From Branchiostoma floridae (lineage: Eukaryota; Chordata; Leptocardii; Amphioxiformes; Branchiostomatidae), in assembly GCF_000003815.2 (NCBI RefSeq), contig NC_049990.1, positions 629,105-693,104 of the forward strand: 64,000 nt of DNA, written 5' to 3'. A program made the position numbers and the translations under genes. The first letter of the stretch is position 1. Every line of letters begins with the position of its first letter. This document shows, in pieces, positions 1 through 10,421 of this stretch. A model generated the notes under the pieces. The model did not search any database, had not been told where the DNA came from, and worked only from the letters and a program-made list of their open reading frames with translations.

Positions 1-349
1 ATACTTATTGTTTTAACTTTTATACTTATTGTTACATCAAATTTTTTCTAACTTATGAAGTACCACCTTAAAGATTCAAGACACTGATGAAATGAAAGCG
101 TCAGACCAGGATAATGTTTCGCCACTCATCATTTTATTGTTTACACTTCACGTTATTCAAGCCACGTTCTGGGGTTACATGTGCTGCGGAGTTCAAGTGT
201 CACGACGAACAAAGGAACAGATTCGTTACCAGTTTTTGGGTGTGTTATAACAATGAACATTAGACTGACATGAACAGTGAGAACAGTGTTGTTACATTGT
301 ATATATTACGTACATGCGCGATGCATGGGAGAAAGACATAAATGAATGT
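1..349. other. No gene recognised
   Basis: AT-rich sequence without a convincing ORF. A TTTATT at 133-138 reads AATAAA on the minus strand and could be the polyadenylation signal of the small secreted-peptide gene ending at 952, but it is 800 bases away, so this is weak. Confidence 0.3.
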
Positions 350-598
350 CGTTGAAGAGATTCATTAGTCACGTATGTTCACAGTTAATAGAATTTTTCA
401 TCGATCAGTGACTTATCAAAGGTAAGTAAAACGTGGGGTGGGGGACAGAAGATCCAAGCAAGTCTTGACCTAGTTCTCGCAACTCTCGCGAGAACTAGGT
501 CACTCCGTGAACAAGATGGACTGGATAGCCATCGAAAATTTGGAGGTACGTTTTACTTACCTTTGATAAGTCACTGATCGATGAAAAATTCTATTAAC
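350..598. mobile_element. Foldback element, family A, copy 1
   Basis: Perfect 51-bp inverted repeats lie at 384-434 and 548-598, and a nested perfect 14-bp inverted repeat (467/468-480 against 488-501) sits inside. About 34 bases of non-inverted sequence precede the left arm. Thirteen-base direct repeats (CATAAATGAATGT at 337-349 and 599-611) flank the whole, consistent with a target-site duplication. A second copy lies at 2514-3513. Long palindromic arms resemble a MITE, but a 13-bp duplication is longer than cut-and-paste superfamilies usually make. Confidence 0.75.
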
Positions 599-774
599 CA
601 TAAATGAATGTTTTTAAACACAGAAAGTTGATAGAGTTGGTCGTGAAATTATGTTACGAACATTGCAAAGCTATACGTTAACAGAGTATAACAATCACTA
701 CAAATGATAGAATGAACATTTTCGCCAGGCGCAGTGTTTGACTATTACTATAACGGGCACAGAATTCAAGAAAG

Positions 775-960
775 TAAATCTATACTATAACAATGTCAAA
801 CTCAACAGACTTTACATAGGTATACTGTAACAATGTTGACAATGTGAACAAAGTTTGCCTATAGATACTGTAACAATGTCAAAGTGAACAGAGTTTACCT
901 ATACTGTAACGATGGCAGAGTTCAACAGAGTTCACCTATACTGTGACAATGTCAGAGTTC
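775..960. repeat. Imperfect tandem repeat, about 40-bp unit
   Basis: Four or five diverged copies of a unit containing CTATACTGTAACAATG and AACAGAGTTTACC. The repeat runs up to and slightly into the stop codon of the minus-strand small secreted-peptide gene, so it probably forms part of its 3' untranslated region. Confidence 0.6.
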
Positions 961-1374
961 ATCGTTTTCTATAATTTTGTCTATCCAGTCGCGGTTGGCT
1001 TCGTAGATATCGGCGTAGATATCATCGCCTTCCCCGCCGATGAACCGTTCCCCGCCGCCATCTCGTCGCTGTCCGGAAGAGGAGTCGATGCTTCCGCGCT
1101 GTTCATCAGCCTGGCCTGGGAACGACATGCATGTTTGTTTGTTTGTTTGTTTGTTTGTTTGTTTATTCGTACAACAAAATACAGAAAAATACAGAAAAGA
1201 AAAACAACAGGTGCAGTAGGAGTAGAGCAGACTGCACTACCTACATTTTCTGAACTGTGATTGGTTAAGCCACGTAGCTAACGTTATCTAACGGTAAGGC
1301 GCAGAAAGTGCCGTACCTTCGCCCAGCAGGGCTACAGCCAGCATCACACACATCAGGAGGGACCAAGTCGCCAT
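952..1374 (-). CDS. Small secreted peptide, two coding exons
   Basis: Spliced gene read on the minus strand: exon 1374-1317 starts at an ATG, donor GAAG|GTACGG; exon 1115-952 follows acceptor TTCCCAG| and ends TGA. The joined frame gives 73 residues. Residues 1 to about 22 are a classical signal peptide (Met-Ala-Thr-Trp, then a Leu/Met/Val/Ala-rich core); the mature part is acidic, with Gly/Arg stretches, the segment DDIYADIYEANRDW, and the terminus ENDEL. The last four residues, NDEL, resemble but do not exactly match the KDEL-type ER-retrieval consensus. A likely 5' untranslated exon precedes it: acceptor TTCCAG ends at 1400 and a strong donor CAG|GTGAGT lies at 1826/1825. There are no cysteines after the signal peptide, so a disulphide-rich defensin or toxin is unlikely. 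Family not recognised; could be a peptide precursor or a small luminal protein. Splicing is inferred from consensus sites and the clean frame. Confidence 0.65.
1131..1164. repeat. (TTTG)n microsatellite
   Basis: About eight TTTG units inside the coding intron of the minus-strand small secreted-peptide gene. Confidence 0.9.
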
Positions 1375-1826
1375 GGTTGTCTCCAGTCTTTGAGATGAAC
1401 TGGAACACAGCGAAAATTAGATTAGCATAAAGGTAATGAAAACAAATTCCAGCTTTGCCTGGTCAAAAAAACTTTCCCATGGTTTCGTGGCGGCTTCGTC
1501 GGGACCTAACAAAAGCACGCCCTGAGCATTAATCCTAGCCTCCACAAGGCCTTCCTACGGGGTGCGGGGATCGTAGAATGTGGGGATTCCGAGTAGGCTG
1601 ATTCATTTGATTCTGCTGGTCTTTTCACACCCAATTCAACGATCATTTCAAAACATTTTAGTGTAATCCATTAAATATAAATGTTCCAAAGTGCACCATA
1701 GACCATTTGAGATCATTTCACACAAGGCATTTGGCTGGCCGTGGATTATGTATCAAATATCAGGTCCTCGCCTTCCCACAATTGGTTTGCCACACCAACG
1801 ACAAAAGATAAAAGTTTCAACTCACC

Positions 1827-2513
1827 TGAAAAGTTGAGTTTTGTCAGGATTGTCTGGATCTGCTCTGGACGTTTCTCGCACACACGGGTACGTAATGTCC
1901 TGAGAACAGGATAGAAATGGCGGTAAATGCGTGACTTTGTTCACATGGACGAAAATAGACCAATAGGCGGACTGGAAAGTGACGTAACCACAGTCGGTAT
2001 GGTAGTGACGTGGCGAATGTCCCCCAAGCGGACTCAAGCTTTGTAAAATGACACAATAGTTCCGAAACATTAGGAACAACTGCGTCGGCGTATGTTTACA
2101 CAAGCCGCGAACTCACGTAAAGATGAGTTGGTTGTGCATAATTTTATTAAAAAGATTCGTCATATTTCCCTATGACCCGTGCAAGAAAGATCATTTTCTA
2201 CGCAAACCCTTGAGCTGTTGCTACTCTTGTGATTAAGGCATGGGGAAAACGCGCTTATGAAACGGTTTGTCACATACCTTTTAGTCCGTGTGTCCACAGC
2301 AATGGTTAATCCAACAACAGGATATCAATAACCCAAACTTAACTAACCCGGCTGGAAGGAAGATTTCACCGGGTCTAACTCACAAGTTAAAGTCTCGTTT
2401 TTAAGAAATGCTTACTGATGCCGTTGTGACACAGACAAAGCAGAAGACACGAGTGTTCTAATGGGGGATTATCCTCCGCTTTTCCCATCAGTACACCCTG
2501 AGTACTACAGGTA
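1827..2513. other. Intergenic and probable 5' region of the small-peptide gene
   Basis: Upstream of the inferred 5' untranslated exon of the minus-strand small-peptide gene. Short ORFs here have no recognisable content. I see no RNA gene or clear TATA element. Confidence 0.3.
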
Positions 2514-3513
2514 TCGTTGAAGAGGTTCATCAGTCGCGTATGCAAACAGTTACAACAAATTTTCATCAATCAATGACTGTTTTTGAAAAGGTACAGTACA
2601 TACCTCCCAAATTTCCATGTCTAACCAAGTACATCGACGTCAGGGGAGTGTGGAGGGGGCAAATAATCCCCCATGCCTGACCTAATTTCGGATCTCTACC
2701 CTAAAACTAAAATTAAAGTCCGTCCCCCAACAATTNNNNNNNNNNNNNNNNNNNNNNNNNNNNNNNNNNNNNNNNNNNNNNNNNNNNNNNNNNNNNNNNN
2801 NNNNNNNNNNNNNNNNNNNNNNNNNNNNNNNNNNNNNNNNNNNNNNNNNNNNNNNNNNNNNNNNNNNNNNNNNNNNNNNNNNNNNNNNNNNNNNNNNNNN
2901 NNNNNNNNNNNNNNNNNNNNNNNNNNNNNNNNNNNNNNNNNNNNNNNNNNNNNNNNNNNNNNNNNNNNNNNNNNNNNNNNNNNNNNNNNNNNNNNNNNNN
3001 NNNNNNNNNNNNNNNNNNNNNNNNNNNNNNNNNNNNNNNNNNNNNNNNNNNNNNNNNNNNNNNNNNNNNNNNNNNNNNNNNNNNNNNNNNNNNNNNNNNN
3101 NNNNNNNNNNNNNNNNNNNNNNNNNNNNNNNNNNNNNNNNNNNNNNNNNNNNNNNNNNNNNNNNNNNNNNNNNNNNNNNNNNNNNNNNNNNNNNNNNNNN
3201 NNNNNNNNNNNNNNNNNNNNNNNNNNNNNNNNNNNNNNNNNNNNNNNNNNNNNNNNNNNNNNNNNNNNNNNNNNNNNNNNNNNNNNNNNNNNNNNNNNNN
3301 NNNNNNNNNNNNNNNNNNNNNNNNNNNNNNNNNNNNNNNNNNNNNNNNNNNNNNNNNNNNNNNNNNNNNNNNNAGCTGACTAGTCTCGTGTCTCTCGCTA
3401 GAACTGAGATAGGTCATCCCCTGACGATGATGTACTGGTAGACATCGAAAATTTGGGAGGTATGTACTGTACCTTTTCAAAAACAGTCATTGATTGATGA
3501 AAATTTGTTGTAA
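2514..3513. mobile_element. Foldback element, family A, copy 2 (contains a gap)
   Basis: Perfect 66-bp inverted repeats at 2548-2613 and 3450-3515. About 34 non-inverted bases to the left match the same segment of the copy at 350. A 15-base direct repeat, CTGAGTACTACAGGT, flanks it at 2499-2513 and 3514-3528 (the first two bases of the right copy overlap the arm). The interior includes 638 Ns, so any coding content is unknown. Same outer design as copy 1 but longer. Confidence 0.75.
2736..3373. other. Assembly gap (638 N)
   Basis: A run of N inside the second family A foldback element. Long palindromic arms would explain the failure to sequence or assemble it. Confidence 0.95.
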
Positions 3514-3528
3514 CTGAGTACTACAGGT

Positions 3529-4349
3529 GTTTTTAGAAGCAGTATGAAGTGGTGATAACCTTACGTTTCCCCTCGCCATGCCGGTTTGTTATTCAACCAT
3601 GTAGGCGTATCAGTCTACTGGTATGAACTGTCTGTCTTTTACGTTTCGTACGTCTTTCTTCTGTCTAGTTTTCTTTCTTTTTTTAGATTTTGTTATACCC
3701 CAATTAAAAACGGGTTTGCGACTTCGAAAGTCAAACTACAAAGTGTGAAAAGGACTTCGCTTCGCTTTATTGACAATTGTTACAAGGCAATACAGAAGAG
3801 ATCCCAGACAGCAATACTGATGCAGTGGGCCACATCGAACATACCTACATTATATATCATACAGTTTGTTGTAAGTACAGTGCATTTTCAGTAACGAATT
3901 GAATAAAATAGATAATATAGAACCCATAACTATTACCTGATAGTTTTTTTCGTAAAAAAACATTATTTTTGTATTGGCCATGATGTAATTATTACTATTA
4001 AATTTCCCAATAGTGTCTTTTTATGGCACATTTACCAAAGTGTATCATTTCAGGACGTACTTTAATGCGTACGGTTATTTTGAGCTAAAATGAATTACTA
4101 GTAGTGGTATTAGTAGTAAAAATTGTAAAGAATTAACATTGATAAATTTTAGTTGTATTTTCTACTTACTTATTGTTTATAATAAATGACAAAGTTTTAT
4201 TCTAATACTAGAGAAAGTTTTATTCTAAAGCTAGAAGAAATCAAATTATTCAATAAAACAGAAAAATACAGGAATCGGCAATGTCTTGCCAAAGTTCATC
4301 TAAAGATTCACTAAAGCGTCTTTAAGTATGACTTTGTGGACCATGGACA
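3529..4349 (-). other. Intergenic sequence and RTK1 3' untranslated region
   Basis: AT-rich and without a convincing gene. TTTATT at 4196-4201 and 4219-4224 reads AATAAA on the minus strand, 125-155 bases past the stop codon of RTK1, and fits its polyadenylation signals. Confidence 0.5.
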
Positions 4350-7169
4350 TCAAAAGACAGTCCCTATTTCAACGACGTCATGTGGAAGCAGTGCACGTCT
4401 CAGTTGCAGCAGCCTCTCTTCTATCCCTTCTGGAGTCGGTCTGGTATCTGGAACGTCGCGCCAACACGACCTCATCAGTCGGTACAGGTCCTCTGGACAT
4501 CCCGGTGGCCTCTCCAACCGTATTCCTTGCCTCAGAATCCCCACCATCTGAAGAAAGCTCAGCTGCATCCTGCCATCGTAGCACGGATCTTTCCCCAGCG
4601 TGGCGATCTCCCACAGCAGCACGCCGAAGGACCAGACGTCACTCTGACAGGTGTACTCGCCGGTCTCGATGGACTCCAGCGCCATCCACTTCAGCGGAAG
4701 GAGTTCGTCAACGCCAGGACGGTTGCATCGGACATACTGAGTAGTGGCGTAGACATCTCTGGCCAGTCCAAAGTCAGCCAACTTGGCCACGTCATCGGCA
4801 GTGATGAGGACGTTGCGAGCGGCCACGTCACGATGGGCGATTCTCAAGCGTTCCAGCTCTTGTAGAGCTCGTGCTATGTGGACTGCGTATCCAAGAAGGT
4901 TTCCAATTAGGCCTTCCTCATTGATGTTCCCAGATCGTCGTAGCAAACCCAAGAGATCTCCTTTGGAGGCATATTCCAGAAGAATGTACTTTTCGGCAGA
5001 CTTGGTGATGAGCCCCACAAGTCGAACAATGTTGGACTCACGACAATCGCCATCTCGTTGTTGGTGCATAGCTACCAAAATGGCCGATTCTCTGTAGAAG
5101 TCTCGGTAGGACTGTGAGTCCTCGACGCGAACTGTCTTGGCGGCAACGGCAAGCTCTCCCTCAGGTGTGCGCAGTTTTCCTTTTCTGACTAGTCCAAACA
5201 TTCCTTCTCCTATCAGTGGACCAGGAGTAAGATATTTGATCTTCTTCTCCCAAAGTCCCAGCCAGCCCGGCTGTAGACTCTGTGCTAGATCCTGCTCCAT
5301 TCTCCTCAGCTCGAAAAGTGTCTTGTCTTCCTCGCTTGCGTCGGGCACGGAGCAAGCCAGAATGCCTGTTTTGTAGAGTATTGCCATCACTATGGCAACA
5401 AGTAAGACTAAAGACCCCAGTGGAACCAGAAATTCAAGCAGCTGTTCATCTTTGCTTGTCTGCAATTGGTCACAGTTTGGTCCTGTCCATGGCGTCACAC
5501 ATGCACAGCTGCCATCCACGTTGCTACATGCAGCATTGTTCTTACAGGTACAAATCTGCTGACATCTCCAACCGAACCGACCGTTTTTACACGGTTTGCT
5601 ACAATCCATTCCGTACCATCCGGCTTTGCACTCACACCTGCTGTCGTAAGAACCACAGCTCGCCCCATTTTGGCAGCTACAGTTCTTTGCACTGTCTTGA
5701 CCGTACGTGCCATGGGGACATTTTGTCTGACACCTGGTTCCTGTCCATCCCGGCGGACAGACACAACCAGCCCAGCGGTCACAGCTGGCACCTTGTAGGC
5801 AACCACACACTTCATCACACCGGGCACCTTTTGTGTCTGGAGCACAGTTGGTAACATTGAGCACAAACGTGGTGTTGAGTGTGTTTCCCCGGGTGTCTCG
5901 GACCTGGCAGGTGTAGGGTCCGTTGTTGGTTGGTTGAATGTGCGAAACTAGAAAGTCAATCTCATTTTCACCCAAACTGACTATTTTTGTTGTATTTGGA
6001 AATGTAACCGAGATATATTCAGCATCGATATGGTATGACTTGCAATGAAACGTGATATTTGCGGAAATGTAGATGTGGCGAGGGTCGCTAGGTGTCGTCG
6101 TGATGGAGACGTCCTGTTTGGGAATGTCACAGGCCACACCTTTCCAGCCGGGCGGACATTTGCAGGCACCGTTAAACCCGTGGCAGCGGGCGCCGTTCTT
6201 ACAGATGCAGGTTTTGTGGCAACGTAAACCGTATTTTCCATCCGGGCAGCCCACCGGTTTCATGTCTATGTCTACATATTCAATATATGCTGACATTCTG
6301 ATGGAACCCATTCTCATAGTAAATTCTATTTCTGCTGGTGCCTCGCAAGAAAAAGATTCCGTTGTTGTCGTAGGGAATGACCAGGACCACATTAGAACGA
6401 TGCCGAGATCGCTGCGTTTGACGAAAGACTCAGGAGCATACCTTTTCAACGGGTCAAGCGCTGTTGTTCCTGCCCAGCTCTTGAGATCATACAGGTCTAT
6501 CACAATGCGAGATAGTTTGGAGAAAGAAGTGCACGTCAACCGAGGTGCATGGTTCCGCAAGAGCTCTTGCAGTGGTTCCTGATGATCCCCGCTTTTGTCA
6601 TACGAAATTACTCGGATGTTACAATCGCTGTTGTCTGTTTGAACCTGCCACTCCGCGGGAGGTTTGGCTTTCCAGAGATCAGAGGAGTCTGTGTATAACT
6701 CACTACTCGTTACAATGTCTCCACTTGTTGTCACCATTTCTGCACTCAGCTTGACTCGAAACAGCAAATCTCCCGTCTTTCGGTCAGGGTTGGCTAGAGT
6801 TTCACACGTCTCGTTATACACAGGAGGATAGCCCTCAACGTCACTCAACTCTACCTTAACTCTCGTGTTGTGGACTCCACTGCGGATTGTCAGTAGATAT
6901 GCCGACTGTACTGACCAGTCCAGCGGGTTGGCGACCACAATAGTGCAGTTCTTCGTCACATTAAAGCGGCCGTACGGATCTCCCTCCAGCTTGGCACACG
7001 GAAGTTCCGCTTTTTCTCCAGCCCGGGTCCCTGGTAGGCTGAAAATGGTCTCCCCAACAGCGACGGCTTCTGGTACGGAAACGCTAAAGTTCGGACTGAG
7101 AGTTGAGACGGCAAAGCAAATTTGCATGCAGGATGTTACAACAACTATTCCCAGAAAACCTGCCGCCAT
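4350..7169 (-). CDS. RTK1: receptor tyrosine kinase, cadherin-like/EGF/Ig ectodomain, type B
   Basis: Single intronless frame of 939 residues. Order: signal peptide (about 1-22); cadherin-like domain (about 25-120, with VPEAVAVGETIF, LDWSVQSAYLLTIRS and ELSDVEGYPPVY, matching VPEN, LDxE and DxNDNPPVF positions of cadherin repeats); unclassified middle domain (about 120-308); one EGF-like domain; Ig-like domain ending GPYTCQVRD; three laminin-type EGF modules; one membrane helix; tyrosine kinase. The kinase has GEGMFG, VAAK, HRDVAARN, DFG and an ALE in place of APE, so it should be active. The middle domain is the same type as RTK3. It is the only RTK on the minus strand, and its C-terminus is GTVF instead of ETVV. 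Its 5' flank is unrelated to that of the other copies. Kinase and architecture resemble RET (cadherin-like ectodomain) and Tie (Ig plus EGF); no orthology is claimed. Ligand unknown. Confidence 0.92.
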   Translation of the reverse strand: MAAGFLGIVVVTSCMQICFAVSTLSPNFSVSVPEAVAVGETIFSLPGTRAGEKAELPCAKLEGDPYGRFNVTKNCTIVVANPLDWSVQSAYLLTIRSGVHNTRVKVELSDVEGYPPVYNETCETLANPDRKTGDLLFRVKLSAEMVTTSGDIVTSSELYTDSSDLWKAKPPAEWQVQTDNSDCNIRVISYDKSGDHQEPLQELLRNHAPRLTCTSFSKLSRIVIDLYDLKSWAGTTALDPLKRYAPESFVKRSDLGIVLMWSWSFPTTTTESFSCEAPAEIEFTMRMGSIRMSAYIEYVDIDMKPVGCPDGKYGLRCHKTCICKNGARCHGFNGACKCPPGWKGVACDIPKQDVSITTTPSDPRHIYISANITFHCKSYHIDAEYISVTFPNTTKIVSLGENEIDFLVSHIQPTNNGPYTCQVRDTRGNTLNTTFVLNVTNCAPDTKGARCDEVCGCLQGASCDRWAGCVCPPGWTGTRCQTKCPHGTYGQDSAKNCSCQNGASCGSYDSRCECKAGWYGMDCSKPCKNGRFGWRCQQICTCKNNAACSNVDGSCACVTPWTGPNCDQLQTSKDEQLLEFLVPLGSLVLLVAIVMAILYKTGILACSVPDASEEDKTLFELRRMEQDLAQSLQPGWLGLWEKKIKYLTPGPLIGEGMFGLVRKGKLRTPEGELAVAAKTVRVEDSQSYRDFYRESAILVAMHQQRDGDCRESNIVRLVGLITKSAEKYILLEYASKGDLLGLLRRSGNINEEGLIGNLLGYAVHIARALQELERLRIAHRDVAARNVLITADDVAKLADFGLARDVYATTQYVRCNRPGVDELLPLKWMALESIETGEYTCQSDVWSFGVLLWEIATLGKDPCYDGRMQLSFLQMVGILRQGIRLERPPGCPEDLYRLMRSCWRDVPDTRPTPEGIEERLLQLRRALLPHDVVEIGTVF

Positions 7170-7249
7170 GTTTAAGACAATGGTTTCCCTCTATACTAGC
7201 GAGAAGTTTACTGCGAAAAGGTCTGACTAACTTCCCTAAACGGCCGTGT

Positions 7250-7745
7250 TCTTATACACATAGAATGAGGAACCTGCAATTAACTTTTTGTAGTCTTCAA
7301 TAGATGCATGTCTATAATACAAAGAGCTTCACAATAGACTTCCTCTTCTTGTAAGAGCCTGTATAAATCACAAATCACCCCTCAGCTGTGCTTAAGTCCT
7401 GTTAGCCAATAATAGAAGATGTCTGCGAACTTTTAACAACTTCTGTCCGACAGTAAAGGAACTACCATTTTACGCACTGTTTGCTAAGACAGCATTCTTA
7501 TACACGTGGAAAGCGGAACAACTACGCACTGTTTGCTTGTTCTTCTGCATGTGGAGAGCGGAATAACTAATTAAGAGTAGGTAATACTTAATATAGGCAT
7601 GTTTACAATACAGAGGTTTTACAACAAAGTTCCTCCGCAGAATTTTCTGTAAAAATCACAAATAACCCTGCGGCAGCGCTGAAGTTCTGTTTAGCGAACA
7701 CTTCAAGTTGTTTGCGAAACTTTTTACAGTCCGACAGTAATAAAG
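7250..7745 (-). repeat. Diverged tandem duplication in the RTK1 5' flank
   Basis: Two related blocks, about 7250-7460 and 7497-7745, share in order TTCTTATACAC, GGAAC, TACAATAC or TATAATAC, AAATCACAAAT, and end GTCCGACAGTAA. They lie directly upstream of RTK1 and probably contain its promoter, possibly in duplicate. No such sequence precedes the plus-strand RTKs. Confidence 0.55.
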
Positions 7746-7750
7746 AAAAC

Positions 7751-7946
7751 CGCGTGGCGCAGTGGCAGAATATTCGTCCAGTGTCCGAGAGGTTGCGGGT
7801 TCGAATCCGACTGCCGTGTCACCGATCTTGTGCCCTTGGGAAAGGCACTTTACACCACTTTCCTCACTTCACTCAGGTGAAAAAAATGAGTACCTAGCTT
7901 CGGCTAGGGCCGTCCCTCGGATAGGACGTTAAATAAAGACTGTGCC
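7751..7946 (+). mobile_element. tRNA-derived SINE
   Basis: The head has a tRNA-type A box (TGGCGCAGTGG, 7755-7765) and B box (GGTTCGAATCC, 7798-7808). The body contains CTTGGGAAAGGCACTTTACA and TTTCCTCACTTCACTCAGGTG, a conserved core of a kind found in widespread animal SINEs (MetaSINE-like, from memory). It ends with GGCCGTCCCTCGGATAGGACG and an AT-rich tail. The same 3' segment occurs in the last exon of the LRR genes. Function: retroposon, probably inert here. Confidence 0.8.
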
Positions 7947-7959
7947 ATAATGATCAACA

Positions 7960-9073
7960 TAATGATCGTGGGCAGTAAAGGAAGAAGAAGAAGAAATCGC
8001 ACTAGGCTACATACTGTTGTTTCCGATACAGATATCATAAATGGACAGTTTGACACAACGTACAGTATTCAAATGGAAAACTGGATCTATAAACAAACAA
8101 AAAATGTTAGTTTAGTTCTTCGCATCCCTACACATGTCCCACAAAGAAGCGAAATTTGGAGGGGTTGCCATTTAAAACGTAACAATGTACAAGAGACCTA
8201 CCTCTTAACATCCTTTTGAAAATCCCCCTTCCAACATTGTTTGGGAAACCCCCTCGAAAGACTGCAACAGAAATAACTATGTGACGTCAATACTTTGTAT
8301 ATCTACCGAAAGGGAGAAGGAAAACTTTCCTTTACTGATATGCTACGCATAAAACGAGCTCGAGTGTCCACGAAGTGTGAGAAGCCGAATTTTAGTCTCC
8401 CATTTTGTCAACGTGAGATGCTAAATGATTGTCTTAAACACTCACACAACTGATAAATGTGACCCCAAAACGAGCTTGTAAACGCATTTGTGCTTGATTT
8501 ACGCACCATTGACTTTTTTCCTCCTCTGACTACGTCGTTAATTCAACTGATAGAATCTACTTTATTCTGTTGTCAAGTTGTAAAATGCATTTTATGATAA
8601 AGACGAAAATAAGTGCTGACGTTAATGGTTACTATTTTCGGAGGTCTTGTCAATTTTTAGTGACAAGAGCTTGAAAACACTGGCAGAAAACTTGATTCCA
8701 AGCAGATCCGCATGTCCGTAATATGCAGCAGCTAAAACTTGCAGTAATTATTATTAATTTCATACTTTATCCGATCCCTTCATCAATTATGACTGAACAC
8801 ACCCGTACGTATGCGCAAGGAAACGTCGCTGTAGGGAAGACCATTTCTGCCCGACGCACCCTGGCTAATTTTCGTCTCGTAATCGGTCGACGCGTGCGTG
8901 TCTGCGTGCTGCAAAATTCGCTGGATTCCCTACGAGTTCGTACGGAGGCGGTACGTCTTACCACTTACGGATCCCAAAAGATTGCCCACGTTTAGGCACG
9001 TATTTGCACGTACGGCGTGTTGTGCCCTTAGCTTAATTTTCGTCTGGTAATCGGGAGTCGCCTCTGTACGTGG
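7960..9073. other. No gene recognised
   Basis: Short ORFs only. A stretch near 8820-8860 (frame of NVAVGKTIS) resembles the start of the RTK mature protein over about 28 bases, then diverges; too short to call. GGAAGAAGAAG at 7979-7995 is a simple run at the SINE tail. Confidence 0.3.
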
Positions 9074-10032
9074 ATTTGCATATATATCACGCTCCGTCAC
9101 TTATGTGTATTAGCACGGTCTGCCCACCCAGCACACTTTGTTGGCGTAGTTGCTTATGGCTTTGCAAATTTGACTATGGTTCTAGCCAGAGCTGTGTTAT
9201 CGACATATTTTAAACCACATCACTTTACCACAAAATACGTTGATTACATACGAGGGGTGCTCAATAAGTTCTCGGCCTCACCCAGAAATAATAAGCACAA
9301 CTCAGATTTCGAAGAATAGATGCATAAAATCTTATACAAATGTGTACCAAAATTCAAATTACTTTGCGGGCGACACCCAGCTGCAGTAACGTTAGGTAAG
9401 GAAGAAGGGAAAAATGCGACCTGAGGTGTGCGGGTCAACTACCAAAATTCAAATTACTTTGCGGGAGACACCCAGTAACGTTAGGTAAGGAAGAAGGAAA
9501 AAAACGTGGACAATTGAGCTGCGACCTGAGGTGTGCGGGTCAACTTGCGCTGCTGGAAGTCAGACACCCAATTCTTTTTGCTTGAAATAGGAAGAGAATC
9601 ATTATCAAACATTTTGACCATGTCGTCTGTTAATGACAAAGAATATACGGCATGGGGAACTCGACCCACACATATCTGACACAATTTACCCTTGTTTTTC
9701 TCGCCACTTACCTTCTAATTAAAAAAGAAACGAATGCCTGGAAAGTAACGACTGTAATGATTTAAGATTTGGAGGATATTGATGAAAGGCTTCATACTAT
9801 GAAGTTGTGCTTCAAAATCTGTGTTGTGCTTGTTATTTCTGGGTGAGGCCGAGAACTTATTAATCACCTCAGGTGTATTTGCATATATATCACGCTCCGT
9901 CACTTATGTGTATTAGCACGGCCTGCCTACCCCGCACTCTTTGTTGGCGTAGTTGCTTATGGCTTTGCACATTTGACTATGGTTCTAGCCCGAGCTGTTT
10001 TATCGACATTTTTTAACCACATCATTTTACCA
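9074..10032. repeat. Direct repeats flanking a mariner-like insertion
   Basis: About 157 bases beginning ATTTGCATATATATCACG occur at 9074-9231 and again at 9877-10032 with roughly 90 percent identity. Between them lies the mariner-like element. Each copy starts with a perfect octamer ATTTGCAT. The layout suggests a segmental duplication that included or surrounded the transposon. Confidence 0.75.
9251..9875. mobile_element. Non-autonomous Tc1/mariner-like element
   Basis: Inverted termini of about 64 bases contain AATAAGTTCTCGGCCTCACC followed by CAGAAATAA and AAGCACAAC, present at 9260-9312 and in reverse at 9812-9865. A TA dinucleotide lies at each end (9249-9250, 9876-9877), as expected for Tc1/mariner. 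The interior (625 bases in total) has no transposase frame and includes a tandem pair of about 95-bp repeats (9349-9437 and 9441-9546). Evidently deleted and mobilised in trans, or dead. Confidence 0.75.
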
Positions 10033-10421
10033 TTTTACCGGTTGTTTTATATATTATTGGCTAAATAATTGTTTTCTCTGTATATACGACCTCTCCAATC
10101 AACTGTAATCATTTTAAGTCTGTGTCCTTTATTGTAACGGAATGTTTTTACGTGTCACGCCAATTTTAACTCGTTGCAAGTAAAATGTAATTCAGTCACA
10201 AGACTACAAGGTTTTACTGAAATAAACCATTCATTCAGACATACCTAATGACGCGAGGAGGGATCTGATTACATACTCATACACCTGCTGGAAGATGAGT
10301 GACACAACATTGAAATTCAATGATCCATGGCAGTAATGAGGAAGTTGAGCGAGAAGTCGTGCCGTTACCTCTAGATCTGGGGTTTGTTTCAAACATTTAA
10401 GGCACAAGCGAATGTGAAATT
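10033..10421 (+). promoter_or_regulatory. 5' flank of RTK2
   Basis: Contains CGTTACCTCTAGATCTGGGGTTTGTTTCAAAC (10371 onward, broken here only for reference), the diverged form of the CGTTACCTCTGGGGTCTGTT block that sits 60-75 bases before the start codon of the other plus-strand RTKs. No TATA box is evident. The shared block marks the probable core promoter or 5' untranslated region. Confidence 0.4.

Noticed and set aside
1822-2103. 93-codon minus-strand ORF
   Set aside because: Runs across the inferred splice donor at 1826 with no recognisable content; better read as 5' untranslated exon.
2673-3480. ORFs of 236 and 255 codons on both strands
   Set aside because: Almost wholly Ns of the assembly gap.
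7751-7822. Possible tRNA gene
   Set aside because: A and B boxes are present but it continues into a SINE body and cannot fold to a clean cloverleaf with proper acceptor pairing by eye.
8820-8860. Start of a further RTK (NVAVGKTIS)
   Set aside because: Similarity covers about 28 bases only and nothing RTK-like follows.
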